This document shows, piece by piece, positions 8,632 to 18,571 of a DNA stretch of 64,000 nucleotides. Origin of the DNA: Acinetobacter marinus (lineage in GTDB: Bacteria; Pseudomonadota; Gammaproteobacteria; Pseudomonadales; Moraxellaceae); contig NZ_FMYK01000003.1 in the NCBI RefSeq assembly GCF_900096915.1, positions 248,001 to 312,000 of the forward strand, written 5' to 3'. The notes under the pieces are model-generated. The model made no database searches, was not told the DNA's origin, and saw nothing but the letters and a program-made list of their open reading frames with translations. The translations under genes were made by a program, and so were the position numbers. Each line of letters starts with the position of its first letter. The stretch's first letter is position 1.

Positions 8632-9597
8632 TTAATCCTGTGGTGTTGGCATCACGCCAAGTTTTTCCTTTTTGTCTTGATACATGTTGAGATCGGCTTG
8701 TTTAATCGCATCCAAGAGCCCTTTAGTCGGATCACGCATTGCCATACCCAGTGCCGCACGAATATTGGCACGACTGAGCGCATTGTCAATATGTTGGCGG
8801 ATTTTCTCCGCTTCAACTTCCGTCGTGTTGACACAAAGTATCCCAAATTCATCACCGCCAAGTCGGGCTATCATATGTTGATCTGAGATGGATGCTTTTA
8901 ATACCTTGGCGGTGGCTTGCAATAATTCATCACCTGCAGAATGACCGAATAGATCATTGGTGATTTTGAGATCATTGAGATCGATAATGATGATCGCAAC
9001 AGGATGCCCATAAAGTTTGCACCGTGCTTCTTCGGCATCAATAACTTGATCCTAGCCACGGCGATTGACCAAGCTCGTGAGATGATCTGTCAATGCTTCG
9101 ACTTGAAGGCGTTCTAGTTGGCGAAGTTGGGCGCTGGTACGTAGCTCTGCTTGTAAAATATAACTGAGAAGCGCTGCCATTTGTTCAATTAAAGGCGCTT
9201 CATCGAGTAAAGATTTGGGCTTAGGTTGCGGATCGACTGCACAGAGGGTTCCAAAGATACTGCCATCTTCATGATATAGCGGCTGTCCAATATAGGCTTT
9301 GATCGGAACTTGCTGTGCAATTGGGGCATTGGCATACAGTGGAATTTCATCAGAGCGTGGTGCGATACGGGGTGCTTTGCCTTTAACCATGTGTGAGCAA
9401 AATGAATCTTCCCAACAAAATACATGACCAGGTCTGACATCATAGGCATAATCTTCAGATTGCAATACGATCCAGTCTTTATCCTCTACTCGAGTAATCA
9501 TCCACAGATCAAAGCCATATCGAGCGTGTAAAAATTTTAAAACGCTTTGACCGACTTCCTGAAAATTTTTAAAACCATGTACATCCATTGTCACCAC
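8632..9597 (-). pseudogene. GAF-GGDEF diguanylate cyclase interrupted by one amber codon
   Basis: A GAF sensor domain (residues 1 to about 155) is followed by a GGDEF domain for c-di-GMP synthesis. The frame is stopped once by TAG at 9052-9054, directly after TSLVNRRG. The same frame then continues (DQVIDAEEARCKLYGHPVAI) through the active-site motif RLGGDEF to a normal end at 8632. Most GGDEF proteins have W at this position (NRRGW), so TGG to TAG is the likely change. As written, the product is a 181-residue GAF protein without a cyclase. An internal TTG start (8922) would give only half of the GGDEF domain. Confidence 0.85.
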
Positions 9598-9690
9598 CTC
9601 GCTAAACCTTACATATTATAGCGATGTTTAGTATTTTAAGCACTTGACTTGGAAAATATTATGTAACTTTCGCCGTTGCGCTATTTTCAT

Positions 9691-9710
9691 TTTCGAACAA
9701 GTTTCGCTAT
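9691..9710. promoter_or_regulatory. Possible GlpR-like site upstream of glpK
   Basis: TTTCGAACAAGTTTCGCTAT lies about 160 bp before the glpK start. TCGAACA is the half site of the E. coli GlpR operator (consensus around TGTTCG and CGAACA). The second half is degenerate. Weak evidence by itself, but the glpD leader has similar sites. Confidence 0.3.
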
Positions 9711-9870
9711 GATAATCAGCAAATTGAAAATGATTGTTTTTTAATGATTATTCGGTTGGAATGATTGTGCTTAAAAAATACTCATTTTGTGTGTATGTTC
9801 CTTTTCACAGAAATTTTTGCATGCACAAAATACACAGCACACAACGAAAAGCTACAGTCTGGAACAATGC

Positions 9871-11394
9871 ATGAACGCTACAGCAAAGAAATATATCGTC
9901 GCTTTTGATCAAGGCACCACCAGTTCAAGGGCGATCGTATTTGATCATGATGCCAAAGTGGTCAGTATTGCACAGCGTGAATTTAGTCAGATTTATCCAA
10001 AGTCAGGTTGGGTTGAGCATGATCCGATGGAAATCTGGGCAACACAAAGTTCGGTGTGGGTCGAGGCGTTGGCACATGCAGGGATTTCCAGTGAACAAGT
10101 GGCGGCGATTGGCATTACCAATCAACGTGAGACCACCATTATCTGGGATAAACATACAGGCAAGCCGATCTACAATGCCATCGTTTGGCAGAGCCGTCAA
10201 AGCACCGAAATTTGCAATCAACTGAAACAACAGGGTTTAGAAGAACACGTCAAAAACGTCACAGGTTTGGTGATTGATCCGTATTTTTCAGGCACAAAAA
10301 TTAAATGGATTCTTGATCATGTTGAAGGTAGCCGTGAAAAAGCCGAAAAGGGTGATTTGCTATTTGGCACAGTGGATACGTGGTTGATTTGGAAACTGAC
10401 CCACGGTGAAGTGCATGTCACAGACTTTACAAATGCATCACGTACTATGTTGTTTGATATTCATAAACTCGATTGGGACGATACCTTACTTAAAGCCTTA
10501 GATATTCCCAAAGCGATGTTGCCAGAAGTACGTTCATCTTCAGAAGTGTATGGGCATACCTATACTATCAGCGGGCAAGAAACACGTATTCCAATTGCAG
10601 GTATTGCAGGAGATCAACAGGCAGCGCTATTTGGTCAAATCTGTGTGGAATCTGGTCAGGCAAAAAATACCTATGGCACAGGCTGTTTCTTGTTGATGAA
10701 TACGGGTAAAGAAGCGGTGCGTTCGGAACACGGTCTAATTACCACGATCGCCTGCGGTAAAAAAGGTGAAGTGAATTATGCCTTAGAAGGAGCAATTTTC
10801 AATGCGGGTTCGAGCGTACAGTGGCTACGTGATGAGCTAAAAGTCATTCATGATTCACATGATTCAGAATATTATGCGACTAAGGTGAAAGACAGTAATG
10901 GTGTCTATGTCGTACCTGCATTTACAGGACTGGGTGCGCCATATTGGGATCCTGATGCACGTGGTGCAATCTTTGGCTTAACCCGTGGTGCAAGCTGTGA
11001 GCATATTATCCGTGCGACCTTAGAATCTATTGCATATCAGACACGTGACGTGTTGGATGCGATGCTCAAAGATGCCACGAAAAACCATGCGGATATTTCT
11101 CTGCAAAAACTTCGTGTTGACGGTGGTGCAACGGCGAATAATTTCCTGATGCAATTCCAATCTGACATCTTAAATGTCCCTGTAGAACGCCCGACACTGA
11201 AAGAAACTACGGCAATGGGCGCTGCATTCTTGGCAGGTTTGGCGGTTGATTTTTGGCAAGATATCGATGAGTTGAAAGAAAAAATTAGTATCGATCAAAC
11301 CTATATACCGACACATGACAAGGATGCCATGCAAGCACTATATCAAGGCTGGCAAAAGGCGGTGAAACGCACTCGTCATTGGGAATCGGAATAA
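9871..11394 (+). CDS. glpK: Glycerol kinase
   Basis: A 508-residue FGGY-family kinase that makes sn-glycerol 3-phosphate. The N-terminal phosphate-binding motif is AFDQGTTSSRAIVFD (residues 11-25), and the C-terminal FGGY signature is in VDGGATANNFLMQFQSDIL. I chose ATG 9871, preceded by GGAAC at 9861, because glycerol kinases start just before this motif; the frame is open further upstream to 9787. Length matches the family (about 500). It is followed 24 bp later by glpR. The E. coli-type regulatory EIIA-Glc contact cannot be judged here. Confidence 0.95.
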   Translation: MNATAKKYIVAFDQGTTSSRAIVFDHDAKVVSIAQREFSQIYPKSGWVEHDPMEIWATQSSVWVEALAHAGISSEQVAAIGITNQRETTIIWDKHTGKPIYNAIVWQSRQSTEICNQLKQQGLEEHVKNVTGLVIDPYFSGTKIKWILDHVEGSREKAEKGDLLFGTVDTWLIWKLTHGEVHVTDFTNASRTMLFDIHKLDWDDTLLKALDIPKAMLPEVRSSSEVYGHTYTISGQETRIPIAGIAGDQQAALFGQICVESGQAKNTYGTGCFLLMNTGKEAVRSEHGLITTIACGKKGEVNYALEGAIFNAGSSVQWLRDELKVIHDSHDSEYYATKVKDSNGVYVVPAFTGLGAPYWDPDARGAIFGLTRGASCEHIIRATLESIAYQTRDVLDAMLKDATKNHADISLQKLRVDGGATANNFLMQFQSDILNVPVERPTLKETTAMGAAFLAGLAVDFWQDIDELKEKISIDQTYIPTHDKDAMQALYQGWQKAVKRTRHWESE

Positions 11395-11418
11395 ATTAAA
11401 TAGCAAGGACGTTATTTT

Positions 11419-12180
11419 ATGGGCTTAATTCTTCGACATCAGCAAACCATCGAACTGGTCAAAGCACGAGGCTATATCAGCATTGATGAACTGGCACAGC
11501 ATTTCAATGTGACACCACAGACCATTCGTCGTGACATTAATCAGCTTGCCGATGACGGTTTACTGCGTCGCTATCATGGTGGTGCAGCCTATGACTCCTC
11601 CAGTGTTGCCAATACCGATTACAGCATGCGTGCAGGGCAGTTGCTTGAGGAAAAACGCCGTATCGCTGAAGCCGTTGCCAAAGACGTGCCTGATCATGCG
11701 TCGATTTTTATTAATATTGGTACAACCACTGAGGCGATTGCGCAAGCCTTATTACAACATAGTGGACTCAAAGTCATTACCAATAATCTCAATGTCGCCA
11801 AAATTCTCAGTAGCAAAGCTGATTTTGAAGTGATGATTGCCAGTGGTCGAGTGCGTCCCGACGGCGGGGTGATTGGTCAGGCGACAGCCGACTTTTTTAA
11901 GCAATTTAAAGTTGATTATGCCTTAGTTGGGATTAGTGGTATTGATCAAGATGGCACTTTACTCGATTTTGACTTCCAAGAAGTCGGTGTATCGCAAGCG
12001 ATTATCAGCGGGGCACGGCAAGTCTTTCTCGCAGCTGATAGCTCAAAGTTTGGACGACATGCCATGAATCGTTTGGCGAGTTTGGATCAGGTCGATCGCA
12101 TTTATACCGACGAAATGCCTGAAAAAATTTATGCTGATCGGATCAAAGCATCAGATGTGAAGTTGGTTGTTGCTGGGTAA
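11419..12180 (+). CDS. glpR: DeoR-family glycerol-3-phosphate regulon repressor GlpR
   Basis: A 253-residue regulator with an N-terminal DeoR winged helix (ISIDELAQHFNVTPQTIRRD, residues 20-39, then LADDGLLRRYHGGA) and a C-terminal sugar-phosphate sensor domain (INIGTTTEAIAQ; ADSSKFGRHA). Family members bound to glycerol 3-phosphate release DNA. Its place between glpK and glpD supports GlpR. It probably shares a transcript with glpK. Confidence 0.92.
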   Translation: MGLILRHQQTIELVKARGYISIDELAQHFNVTPQTIRRDINQLADDGLLRRYHGGAAYDSSSVANTDYSMRAGQLLEEKRRIAEAVAKDVPDHASIFINIGTTTEAIAQALLQHSGLKVITNNLNVAKILSSKADFEVMIASGRVRPDGGVIGQATADFFKQFKVDYALVGISGIDQDGTLLDFDFQEVGVSQAIISGARQVFLAADSSKFGRHAMNRLASLDQVDRIYTDEMPEKIYADRIKASDVKLVVAG

Positions 12181-12264
12181 TTCAGTGCGAATCCAGTTAA
12201 ATCATTAAAAATCAAAACACTGGATTAAATCTTACGCTGTATAACTAAAATTTTCATCAATTAT

Positions 12265-12320
12265 ATGTTCGAAATTATTCGATAGTCGGCATGATATTCG
12301 CTTGAATATGTTCGTTTATG
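12265..12320. promoter_or_regulatory. GlpR-like half sites upstream of glpD
   Basis: ATGTTCGAAATTATTCGAT (from 12265) and ATGTTCGTTTATG (12308-12320) both carry ATGTTCG, the half site of the E. coli GlpR operator. They lie 48-103 bp before the glpD start, a normal place for a repressor. Inferred from similarity to the known consensus only. Confidence 0.45.
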
Positions 12321-12367
12321 TTGATATTATTTTCATTATAGAAAATAAATACACTGCGTGGTGTGCT

Positions 12368-13888
12368 ATGCAACAACTTCAATCCTCCCAAATTGTTTAT
12401 GATTTATTCGTCGTCGGTGGCGGAATCAATGGTGTCGGTATTGCCAATGACGCCGCAGGGCGAGGGTTGTCGGTGTTTCTGTGCGAAAAAGACGATTTAG
12501 CTAGTCATACGTCTTCGGCGAGTAGTAAGTTGATCCATGGCGGGTTGCGCTATTTAGAACATAAAGAATTTCGTTTGGTACGTGAGGCATTGGCTGAGCG
12601 TGAAGTGTTGTTGGCAAAAGCCCCGCACATTATCAAACCGATGCGTTTTATCATGCCCCATCGTCCACATTTGCGTCCTGCATGGCTGATTCGTACAGGC
12701 TTATTTTTCTACGATCATTTGGGTAAACGTAAAAAATTATCAGGCTCAAACAATGTCTTTTTTAAAGAAGACAGTCCATTACAACCTGCCATCACTCGTG
12801 GTTTTGAATATTCAGACTGTACCGTTGATGATGCACGTTTAGTGGTTCTTAACGCCATGCAAGCCCGTGAAAAGGGCGCACAAATCATGACGCAAACTCG
12901 TTGTGTGTCTGCGAAACGTGAAGATGGGCTGTGGGTGATTGATCTTGAAAATACGCACGGGCAATTCCAAATCAAAGCCAAAGTATTGGTGAATGCGGCA
13001 GGGCCGTGGGTATCGCAATTTATCCGTGAAGATGTGCAAATCAAATCCCCATATGGTATTCGCCTGATTCAGGGTAGTCATATCATCGTGCCAAAACTGC
13101 ATGATTGCGATAAGTCGTTCATCATGCAAAATGACGATGGTCGGATTGTATTTGCGATTCCCTACCTTGATCGTTATACCTTGATTGGCACCACAGATCG
13201 TGAATATGAAGGCGATCCTGACAAGGTGGCGATCAGTGAGGAAGAAATTGCCTATCTGATTAAAATCAGCAATGAGCATTTTAAAACGCAATTGCAACGT
13301 GATGATGTTGTGAGTACTTTTGCGGGTGTGCGACCACTTTGTGATGATGAGTCGGATAATCCTGCGGCGATTACTCGTGACTACACCTTGTCTTTGATCC
13401 AAGATGCAGACGATCAAGCACCGATGCTTGCCGTGTTTGGTGGAAAATTGACGACCTATCGTAAACTTGCAGAGTCGGCGATGAAGCAATTGCGTCCATT
13501 TTTCAAAGAGAAAATGCAAGCCAGTTGGACGGCAAAGGAAGCCTTGCCAGGTGGTGAAAACATCACGTCGATTGAACAGTTAATTTATGAAGTCCAAGAG
13601 AAATGTATTGGTGTTTCAGAGCATCTTGCAACTCGTTGGGTCAATGCTTACGGTTCACGAGTTTGGACGATGCTTGCGCACATTCGTAAAGTCGAAGATT
13701 TAGGTTATGACTTTGGTGAGGGATTATATTCTCAAGAAGTGGATTATCTGATTGAGCATGAGTGGGCACGTCACAGTGCGGATATTCTATGGCGTCGTAG
13801 CAAACTGGGTCTATCTTTCCCTGCGGATAAAGTTGCAGAGTTGGATCATTATCTTGCAGAGAAGATCGTAGCGTTAGATGCGGCTTAA
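12368..13888 (+). CDS. glpD: Aerobic glycerol-3-phosphate dehydrogenase
   Basis: A 506-residue FAD enzyme that oxidises glycerol 3-phosphate to dihydroxyacetone phosphate at the membrane and passes electrons to ubiquinone. The Rossmann FAD motif VVGGGINGVGIANDAAGRG is at residues 15-33, followed by the conserved SSKLIHGGLRYLEH segment. I chose ATG 12368, ten residues before the core; the frame is open upstream to 12302, but those residues (FIIENKYTAWCA) do not fit the family. Length matches E. coli GlpD (501). Confidence 0.95.
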   Translation: MQQLQSSQIVYDLFVVGGGINGVGIANDAAGRGLSVFLCEKDDLASHTSSASSKLIHGGLRYLEHKEFRLVREALAEREVLLAKAPHIIKPMRFIMPHRPHLRPAWLIRTGLFFYDHLGKRKKLSGSNNVFFKEDSPLQPAITRGFEYSDCTVDDARLVVLNAMQAREKGAQIMTQTRCVSAKREDGLWVIDLENTHGQFQIKAKVLVNAAGPWVSQFIREDVQIKSPYGIRLIQGSHIIVPKLHDCDKSFIMQNDDGRIVFAIPYLDRYTLIGTTDREYEGDPDKVAISEEEIAYLIKISNEHFKTQLQRDDVVSTFAGVRPLCDDESDNPAAITRDYTLSLIQDADDQAPMLAVFGGKLTTYRKLAESAMKQLRPFFKEKMQASWTAKEALPGGENITSIEQLIYEVQEKCIGVSEHLATRWVNAYGSRVWTMLAHIRKVEDLGYDFGEGLYSQEVDYLIEHEWARHSADILWRRSKLGLSFPADKVAELDHYLAEKIVALDAA

Positions 13889-13914
13889 GCCTAGCCGATC
13901 GTTCAAAATGATAT

Positions 13915-13947
13915 AAAAAAGCAGATTCGAAAATCTGCTTTTTTATT
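13915..13947. terminator. Bidirectional terminator between glpD and the beta-oxidation genes
   Basis: AAAAAAGCAGATT and AATCTGCTTTTTT form a stem with flanking A and T runs, centred near 13930. It sits between convergent genes and can serve both. Confidence 0.85.
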
Positions 13948-13973
13948 GCTTAATTATTGACGTTTAAATCAAA

Positions 13974-16112
13974 TTAACGAATTGGTTCACCTGATTGTGC
14001 ATGTTTTTTTAACAGCTCAGGTGCTTTAAATCGTGCACCAAAACGATTTTCTAATTCATTGGCACGTTGTAAGGCTTTATCCAAACCATATTGATTTAAG
14101 AATTGAATCGCACCGCCAGTCCATGCCGCAAAGCCGATGCCAAAGATCGAACCGACATTTGCGTCAACCACCGAAGTCAGCACATTTTCCTCATAGCATC
14201 GTAGCGTTTCGATCGCCTGAATAAAGAGGAAGCGATCAATCATATCTTGTTCGCTGATATCATGATCTTTTTGCCAATGTGACAAACCTTCCCATAGATA
14301 TTTTTTGCCATCGCTAGGGTACTCATAGAAACCTGCACCAGCAGCTTTGCCTTTGCGTTTATGTTTGTGGATCATCTCTGCAATCACGTCTTCGACAGGT
14401 GATTTCGGCAAGTCTTTGCCCTCAGCTTGAAGCGCTTTTCGAGTTTCGTTAGTGACATGCTCACTCAAACTCAAGCTGACCTCATCTTGAATGGCAAGTG
14501 GTCCAACTGGCATGCCTGCTTTGAGTGCAGCCATTTCGATCTTGGCAGGGTGTACACCTTCTGCAAGTAAGCGCATACCTTCTTGTACAAACGTACCAAA
14601 GACACGACTGGTAAAGAAGCCACGGCTATCATTCACGATGATTGGGGTTTTGGCGATCTGCTGAACAAAGTCATAGGCACGTGCTAAAGTTTCATCAGAA
14701 GTTTCATTTCCTTTGATGATTTCGACCAGTTGCATTTTATCGACTGGGCTAAAGAAGTGTAGTCCAATGAAGTTTTTGGCATTTTTACTGGCCTGTGCTA
14801 AACCTGTAATTGGTAAAGTTGAGGTATTCGATGCCATCACACCACCATCTACTAGATACTGTTCGGCTTCTTCGGTAACTTTGGCTTTGAGTGCTTGATT
14901 TTCAAACACCGCTTCGATGATCAGGTCACAGCCTTGCAAATCTTTGGCATCGGCAGTCGGTTGAATGAGCGCAAGAATTTGATCCTTTTTCTCAGCGGTC
15001 ATACGACCACGTGATACACGCTTTTCGAGTAGTTTTTGGCTATACGCTTTGCCTTTTTCTGCCGCTTCAATGCTGACGTCTTTTAGCACAACAGGCACGC
15101 CTTTAATTGCAGTTGAATAGGCAATACCTGCACCCATCATACCTGCACCTAATATGCCGACTTTTGTCGCTTGCCATTTTTCGATGTTTTTCGGACGACT
15201 TTCACCCGCTTTAATCGCATTTAAACCATGCCAAAAAGTACCGATCATATTCTTTGACACTTGACCTGTGGCAAGCTCAGTAAAATAACGACTTTCGATG
15301 CGCAGTGCGGTATCGACATCGACTTGAGCACCCTCAACTGCAGCTGCCATGATCGCTTCAGGCGCAGGGTAGCAACCTTTAGTTTTACTACGGAGCATCG
15401 CAGGGGCAATGGCAAGGACTTGTGCAACAGCAGGTGTCTTTGGATCGCCACCTGGAATTTTATAGCCTTTTACATCAAAAGGTTGCTGACTTTTTGGATT
15501 AGACTTTACCCATGCTTTGGCTTTGTCGAGTAATTCTTCATTCGAGCTTGCTGTGTCATGAATTAAGCCGAGTTGAACAGCTTGTTCAACGCCAAACTGT
15601 TTGCCTTCCATGAGGAACGGAAAAGCAGTTTGCAGCCCAAGCAAACGCACCATGCGAACGATACCACCGCCACCCGGTAGCAGTCCTAAAGTGACTTCAG
15701 GTAAACCAAATTTTGCTTTCGCATCTTGCAGGGCAATACGATGATGACAGCCTAATGCCAACTCCCAACCACCACCAAGTGCTGTACCGTTTAGGCAAGC
15801 CACCACAGGCACGCCAAGTGTTTCGATCTGACGAAATTGTACTTTCATGCTTTCGATCATGTTGAAAAATTCTGTGGCATGTTCAGGTGTGGCTTGGATT
15901 AATTCATCCAAGTCACCGCCTGCAAAAAATGTTTTCTTTGCTGAGGTGAAAATAATCCCTGCAATTTGCTCTTTCTCTGCAAGTATTTTCGTCGTTGTTA
16001 CTTCTAGAGCCTCACGGAAATCTGCATTCATGGTATTGGCAGATTGATTCGGTGAATCTAAAGTTAAAATCACGATGTTGTCGGCATCTTTTTGATATTG
16101 AATTGCGCTCAT
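13974..16112 (-). CDS. Fatty acid oxidation complex alpha subunit (enoyl-CoA hydratase / 3-hydroxyacyl-CoA dehydrogenase)
   Basis: A 712-residue bifunctional enzyme of FadB/FadJ type. Residues 1-190 are an enoyl-CoA hydratase domain (oxyanion region FFAGGDLDEL; GGGWELALGC). The NAD-binding domain starts near 320 (ILGAGMMGAGIAYSTA), followed by the dehydrogenase core (NTSTLPITGLA, GLHFFSPVDKM) and two C-terminal helical domains. I chose ATG 16112, preceded by AGGGG. The frame extends upstream to 16166, but that part overlaps the thiolase gene. The thiolase ends 10 bp upstream, so the two form an operon encoding the alpha and beta subunits. Confidence 0.92.
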   Translation of the reverse strand: MSAIQYQKDADNIVILTLDSPNQSANTMNADFREALEVTTTKILAEKEQIAGIIFTSAKKTFFAGGDLDELIQATPEHATEFFNMIESMKVQFRQIETLGVPVVACLNGTALGGGWELALGCHHRIALQDAKAKFGLPEVTLGLLPGGGGIVRMVRLLGLQTAFPFLMEGKQFGVEQAVQLGLIHDTASSNEELLDKAKAWVKSNPKSQQPFDVKGYKIPGGDPKTPAVAQVLAIAPAMLRSKTKGCYPAPEAIMAAAVEGAQVDVDTALRIESRYFTELATGQVSKNMIGTFWHGLNAIKAGESRPKNIEKWQATKVGILGAGMMGAGIAYSTAIKGVPVVLKDVSIEAAEKGKAYSQKLLEKRVSRGRMTAEKKDQILALIQPTADAKDLQGCDLIIEAVFENQALKAKVTEEAEQYLVDGGVMASNTSTLPITGLAQASKNAKNFIGLHFFSPVDKMQLVEIIKGNETSDETLARAYDFVQQIAKTPIIVNDSRGFFTSRVFGTFVQEGMRLLAEGVHPAKIEMAALKAGMPVGPLAIQDEVSLSLSEHVTNETRKALQAEGKDLPKSPVEDVIAEMIHKHKRKGKAAGAGFYEYPSDGKKYLWEGLSHWQKDHDISEQDMIDRFLFIQAIETLRCYEENVLTSVVDANVGSIFGIGFAAWTGGAIQFLNQYGLDKALQRANELENRFGARFKAPELLKKHAQSGEPIR

Positions 16113-16122
16113 GATTTTCCCC

Positions 16123-17328
16123 TTAAACTCGCTCAATAATTGTGGCAATACCCATCCCACCACCAACGCACAACGTCGCTAGCCCACGCTTTAAATTTCG
16201 GCGTTCCAACTCATCGAGTAATGTCCCAAGAATCATTGCACCAGTTGCGCCAAGCGGATGTCCCATGGCAATCGCACCACCATTGACATTGACCTTATCC
16301 ATAGGCACGTTCATCTCATTGACGAAGCGCATCACCACTGCTGCAAAGGCTTCATTGACTTCAAATAAATCAATGTCATCAATGGTTAAACCTGCTTTGG
16401 CTAAGGCTTTACGTGCCGCAGGTGCAGGCCCTGTAAGCATGATGGTTGGATCAGTACCGACCAAAGCCGTAGACAGGATTTTTGCACGAGGCTTGAGGTT
16501 CAGCGCTTGAGCCATTTTCTCAGAACCAATCAATACAAGTGCTGCACCATCGACGATGCCTGATGAGTTACCTGCATGATGCACATGGTTGACTTTTTGC
16601 GCTTCAGGATATTTTTGTAATGCCACTGCATCGAAACCCATATTGCCCATCATCTCAAAACTTGGCTTGAGTTTGGCAAGATTCTCCGCTGTGGTATTGC
16701 CACGGATAAATTCATCTTTATCTAAAATGGTCACACCTGCCTGATCTTTGACAGGGACAATGGATTTTTCAAAATAGCCATTCGCTTGTGCATTGGCCGC
16801 TTTTTGTTGTGAATTGACCGCAAAGGCATCGACATCGGCACGGCTGTAACCATCTAATGTGGCAATCAAATCTGCACCGACACCTTGCGGGACAAAGGCA
16901 GATTTTAGATTGGTTTCAGGATCAAGCGCCCATGGTCCACTATCCGAACCCATTGGGATGCGTGACATGGACTCAACACCGCCTGCAACGATCAAATCTT
17001 CCCAACCTGAGCGGACTTTTTGTGCAGCGAGATTGACCGCTTCTAAGCCTGATGCACAAAAACGATTGATCTGTACGCCTGATACATGATCGCTCCAACC
17101 TGCGGCAATGGCAGCAGTTTTGGCAATATCACCACCTTGATCGCCAATCGGTGTGACACAGCCGAGAATCACGTCTTCGACTTTGGAAGTGTCAAGTTGA
17201 TTGCGCTGTTCTAAGGCGTGAAGTAGGGTGGTAACGAGGGAGATCGGTTTGACTTCGTACAGGCTACCGTCTTTTTTCCCTTTCCCACGTGGGGTACGGA
17301 CGGCATCAAAAATATAAGCCTCGCTCAT
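16123..17328 (-). CDS. Acetyl-CoA acyltransferase (thiolase), beta subunit of the fatty acid oxidation complex
   Basis: A 401-residue thiolase that cleaves 3-ketoacyl-CoA. The acyl-cysteine is C91 (NRFCASGLEAVN). The catalytic histidine lies in GGAIAMGHPLGATGA and the second cysteine in LCVGGGMG near the C-terminus. I chose ATG 17328 (MSEAYIFDAVRTPRG), preceded by AGGA; a TTG two codons earlier is less likely. It is the first gene of a two-gene operon with the alpha subunit. FadA and FadI types are not separated here. Confidence 0.93.
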   Translation of the reverse strand: MSEAYIFDAVRTPRGKGKKDGSLYEVKPISLVTTLLHALEQRNQLDTSKVEDVILGCVTPIGDQGGDIAKTAAIAAGWSDHVSGVQINRFCASGLEAVNLAAQKVRSGWEDLIVAGGVESMSRIPMGSDSGPWALDPETNLKSAFVPQGVGADLIATLDGYSRADVDAFAVNSQQKAANAQANGYFEKSIVPVKDQAGVTILDKDEFIRGNTTAENLAKLKPSFEMMGNMGFDAVALQKYPEAQKVNHVHHAGNSSGIVDGAALVLIGSEKMAQALNLKPRAKILSTALVGTDPTIMLTGPAPAARKALAKAGLTIDDIDLFEVNEAFAAVVMRFVNEMNVPMDKVNVNGGAIAMGHPLGATGAMILGTLLDELERRNLKRGLATLCVGGGMGIATIIERV

Positions 17329-17545
17329 GTGCAATTCCTATGTCTATTCAAAAAATTCCTGCAAGTAGTGTACAGAATCGACGTTGATCTGCAATGACAC
17401 GAATGTTTAATCGCAGTGATGGAAAATGCTAGTTTGTGCAATTTATTTGAGAGATACGCTTTATTGCATCTTCTTCATAAAAATTTTGAGAAAAAACTGT
17501 TAGAATACAGCCTCTAAAAAAATTGATGAACATTTGAGAGTTATT

Positions 17546-18526
17546 ATGTCACTGGAAGCCTTGACCGCTGAAGCGCTGACGGCGATTGCCGAAGCCAATG
17601 AACTTGCCGCACTTGATCAAGTCCGTGTGCAATTTACAGGGAAAAAGAGTCAACTTGCAGAACAGTCTAAAGCCTTGGGCAAAATGGATCCTGAACAACG
17701 TAAAATCGAAGGGGCGAAAATCCATGCCGTGCGTGAGTCGATCAACAACGCCTTGACCGCACGCCAAGCTGAGCTACAACAGCAAGCATTGACGGCGAAA
17801 CTTGCCAGCGAAACCATTGATATTAGCTTACCAGGTCGTGGTCAGCATGTCGGTAGTATCCATCCAGTGACCCAAGTGCGTGAGCGGATTAGTCAATTTT
17901 TTACCAAAGCAGGCTTTGTGGTGGCAGAAGGGCCTGAAGTTGAAGATGATTATCACAACTTTGAAGCCTTGAATATTCCAAGTCATCACCCTGCACGTGC
18001 TATGCACGATACCTTCTATTTTGATGCACAACATTTATTGCGTACTCATACTTCGGGTGTGCAAATCCGTACCATGGAAACGGCAAAACCACCAATTCGC
18101 ATTATTTGCCCAGGTCGTGTCTATCGCTGTGACTCGGATCAAACTCACTCGCCGATGTTTCATCAGATCGAAGGGTTGTACGTGACGGAAAATACCAACT
18201 TTACCGAATTTAAAGGCATCATCATCAATTTATTAGAAGCCTTTTTTGAAAAAGAACTCACTGTGCGTTTTCGCCCATCGTATTTCCCATTTACCGAGCC
18301 AAGTGCCGAAGTGGACATTATGGATGAGCGTGGTAAATGGTTGGAAATTTTAGGTTGTGGCATGGTGCATCCAACCGTGCTACAAAATTGTGGAATTGAT
18401 CCAGAGCAATATTCAGGCTTTGCTTTTGGTCTTGGTGTAGAACGTTTCGCTATGTTGCGTTATGGCGTGAATGATTTGCGCATGTTCTATCAAAATGACG
18501 TGCGTTTCTTGCGTCAATTCGCCTAA
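17546..18526 (+). CDS. pheS: Phenylalanyl-tRNA synthetase alpha subunit
   Basis: A 326-residue class II synthetase subunit that charges tRNA-Phe together with PheT. It has an N-terminal coiled coil and the catalytic core: motif 2 region CPGRVYRCDSDQTHSPMFHQ and motif 3 FAFGLGVERFAMLRYG. I chose ATG 17546 (MSLEALTAEAL), with GAGAG nine bases upstream. Length matches E. coli PheS (327). A -10-like TAGAAT lies near 17502. I saw no leader peptide with a phenylalanine run. Confidence 0.97.
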   Translation: MSLEALTAEALTAIAEANELAALDQVRVQFTGKKSQLAEQSKALGKMDPEQRKIEGAKIHAVRESINNALTARQAELQQQALTAKLASETIDISLPGRGQHVGSIHPVTQVRERISQFFTKAGFVVAEGPEVEDDYHNFEALNIPSHHPARAMHDTFYFDAQHLLRTHTSGVQIRTMETAKPPIRIICPGRVYRCDSDQTHSPMFHQIEGLYVTENTNFTEFKGIIINLLEAFFEKELTVRFRPSYFPFTEPSAEVDIMDERGKWLEILGCGMVHPTVLQNCGIDPEQYSGFAFGLGVERFAMLRYGVNDLRMFYQNDVRFLRQFA

Positions 18527-18571
18527 GTAAGTTTATCCAGATTTATAGATTTGAAGTATTGAGTGATTAAG

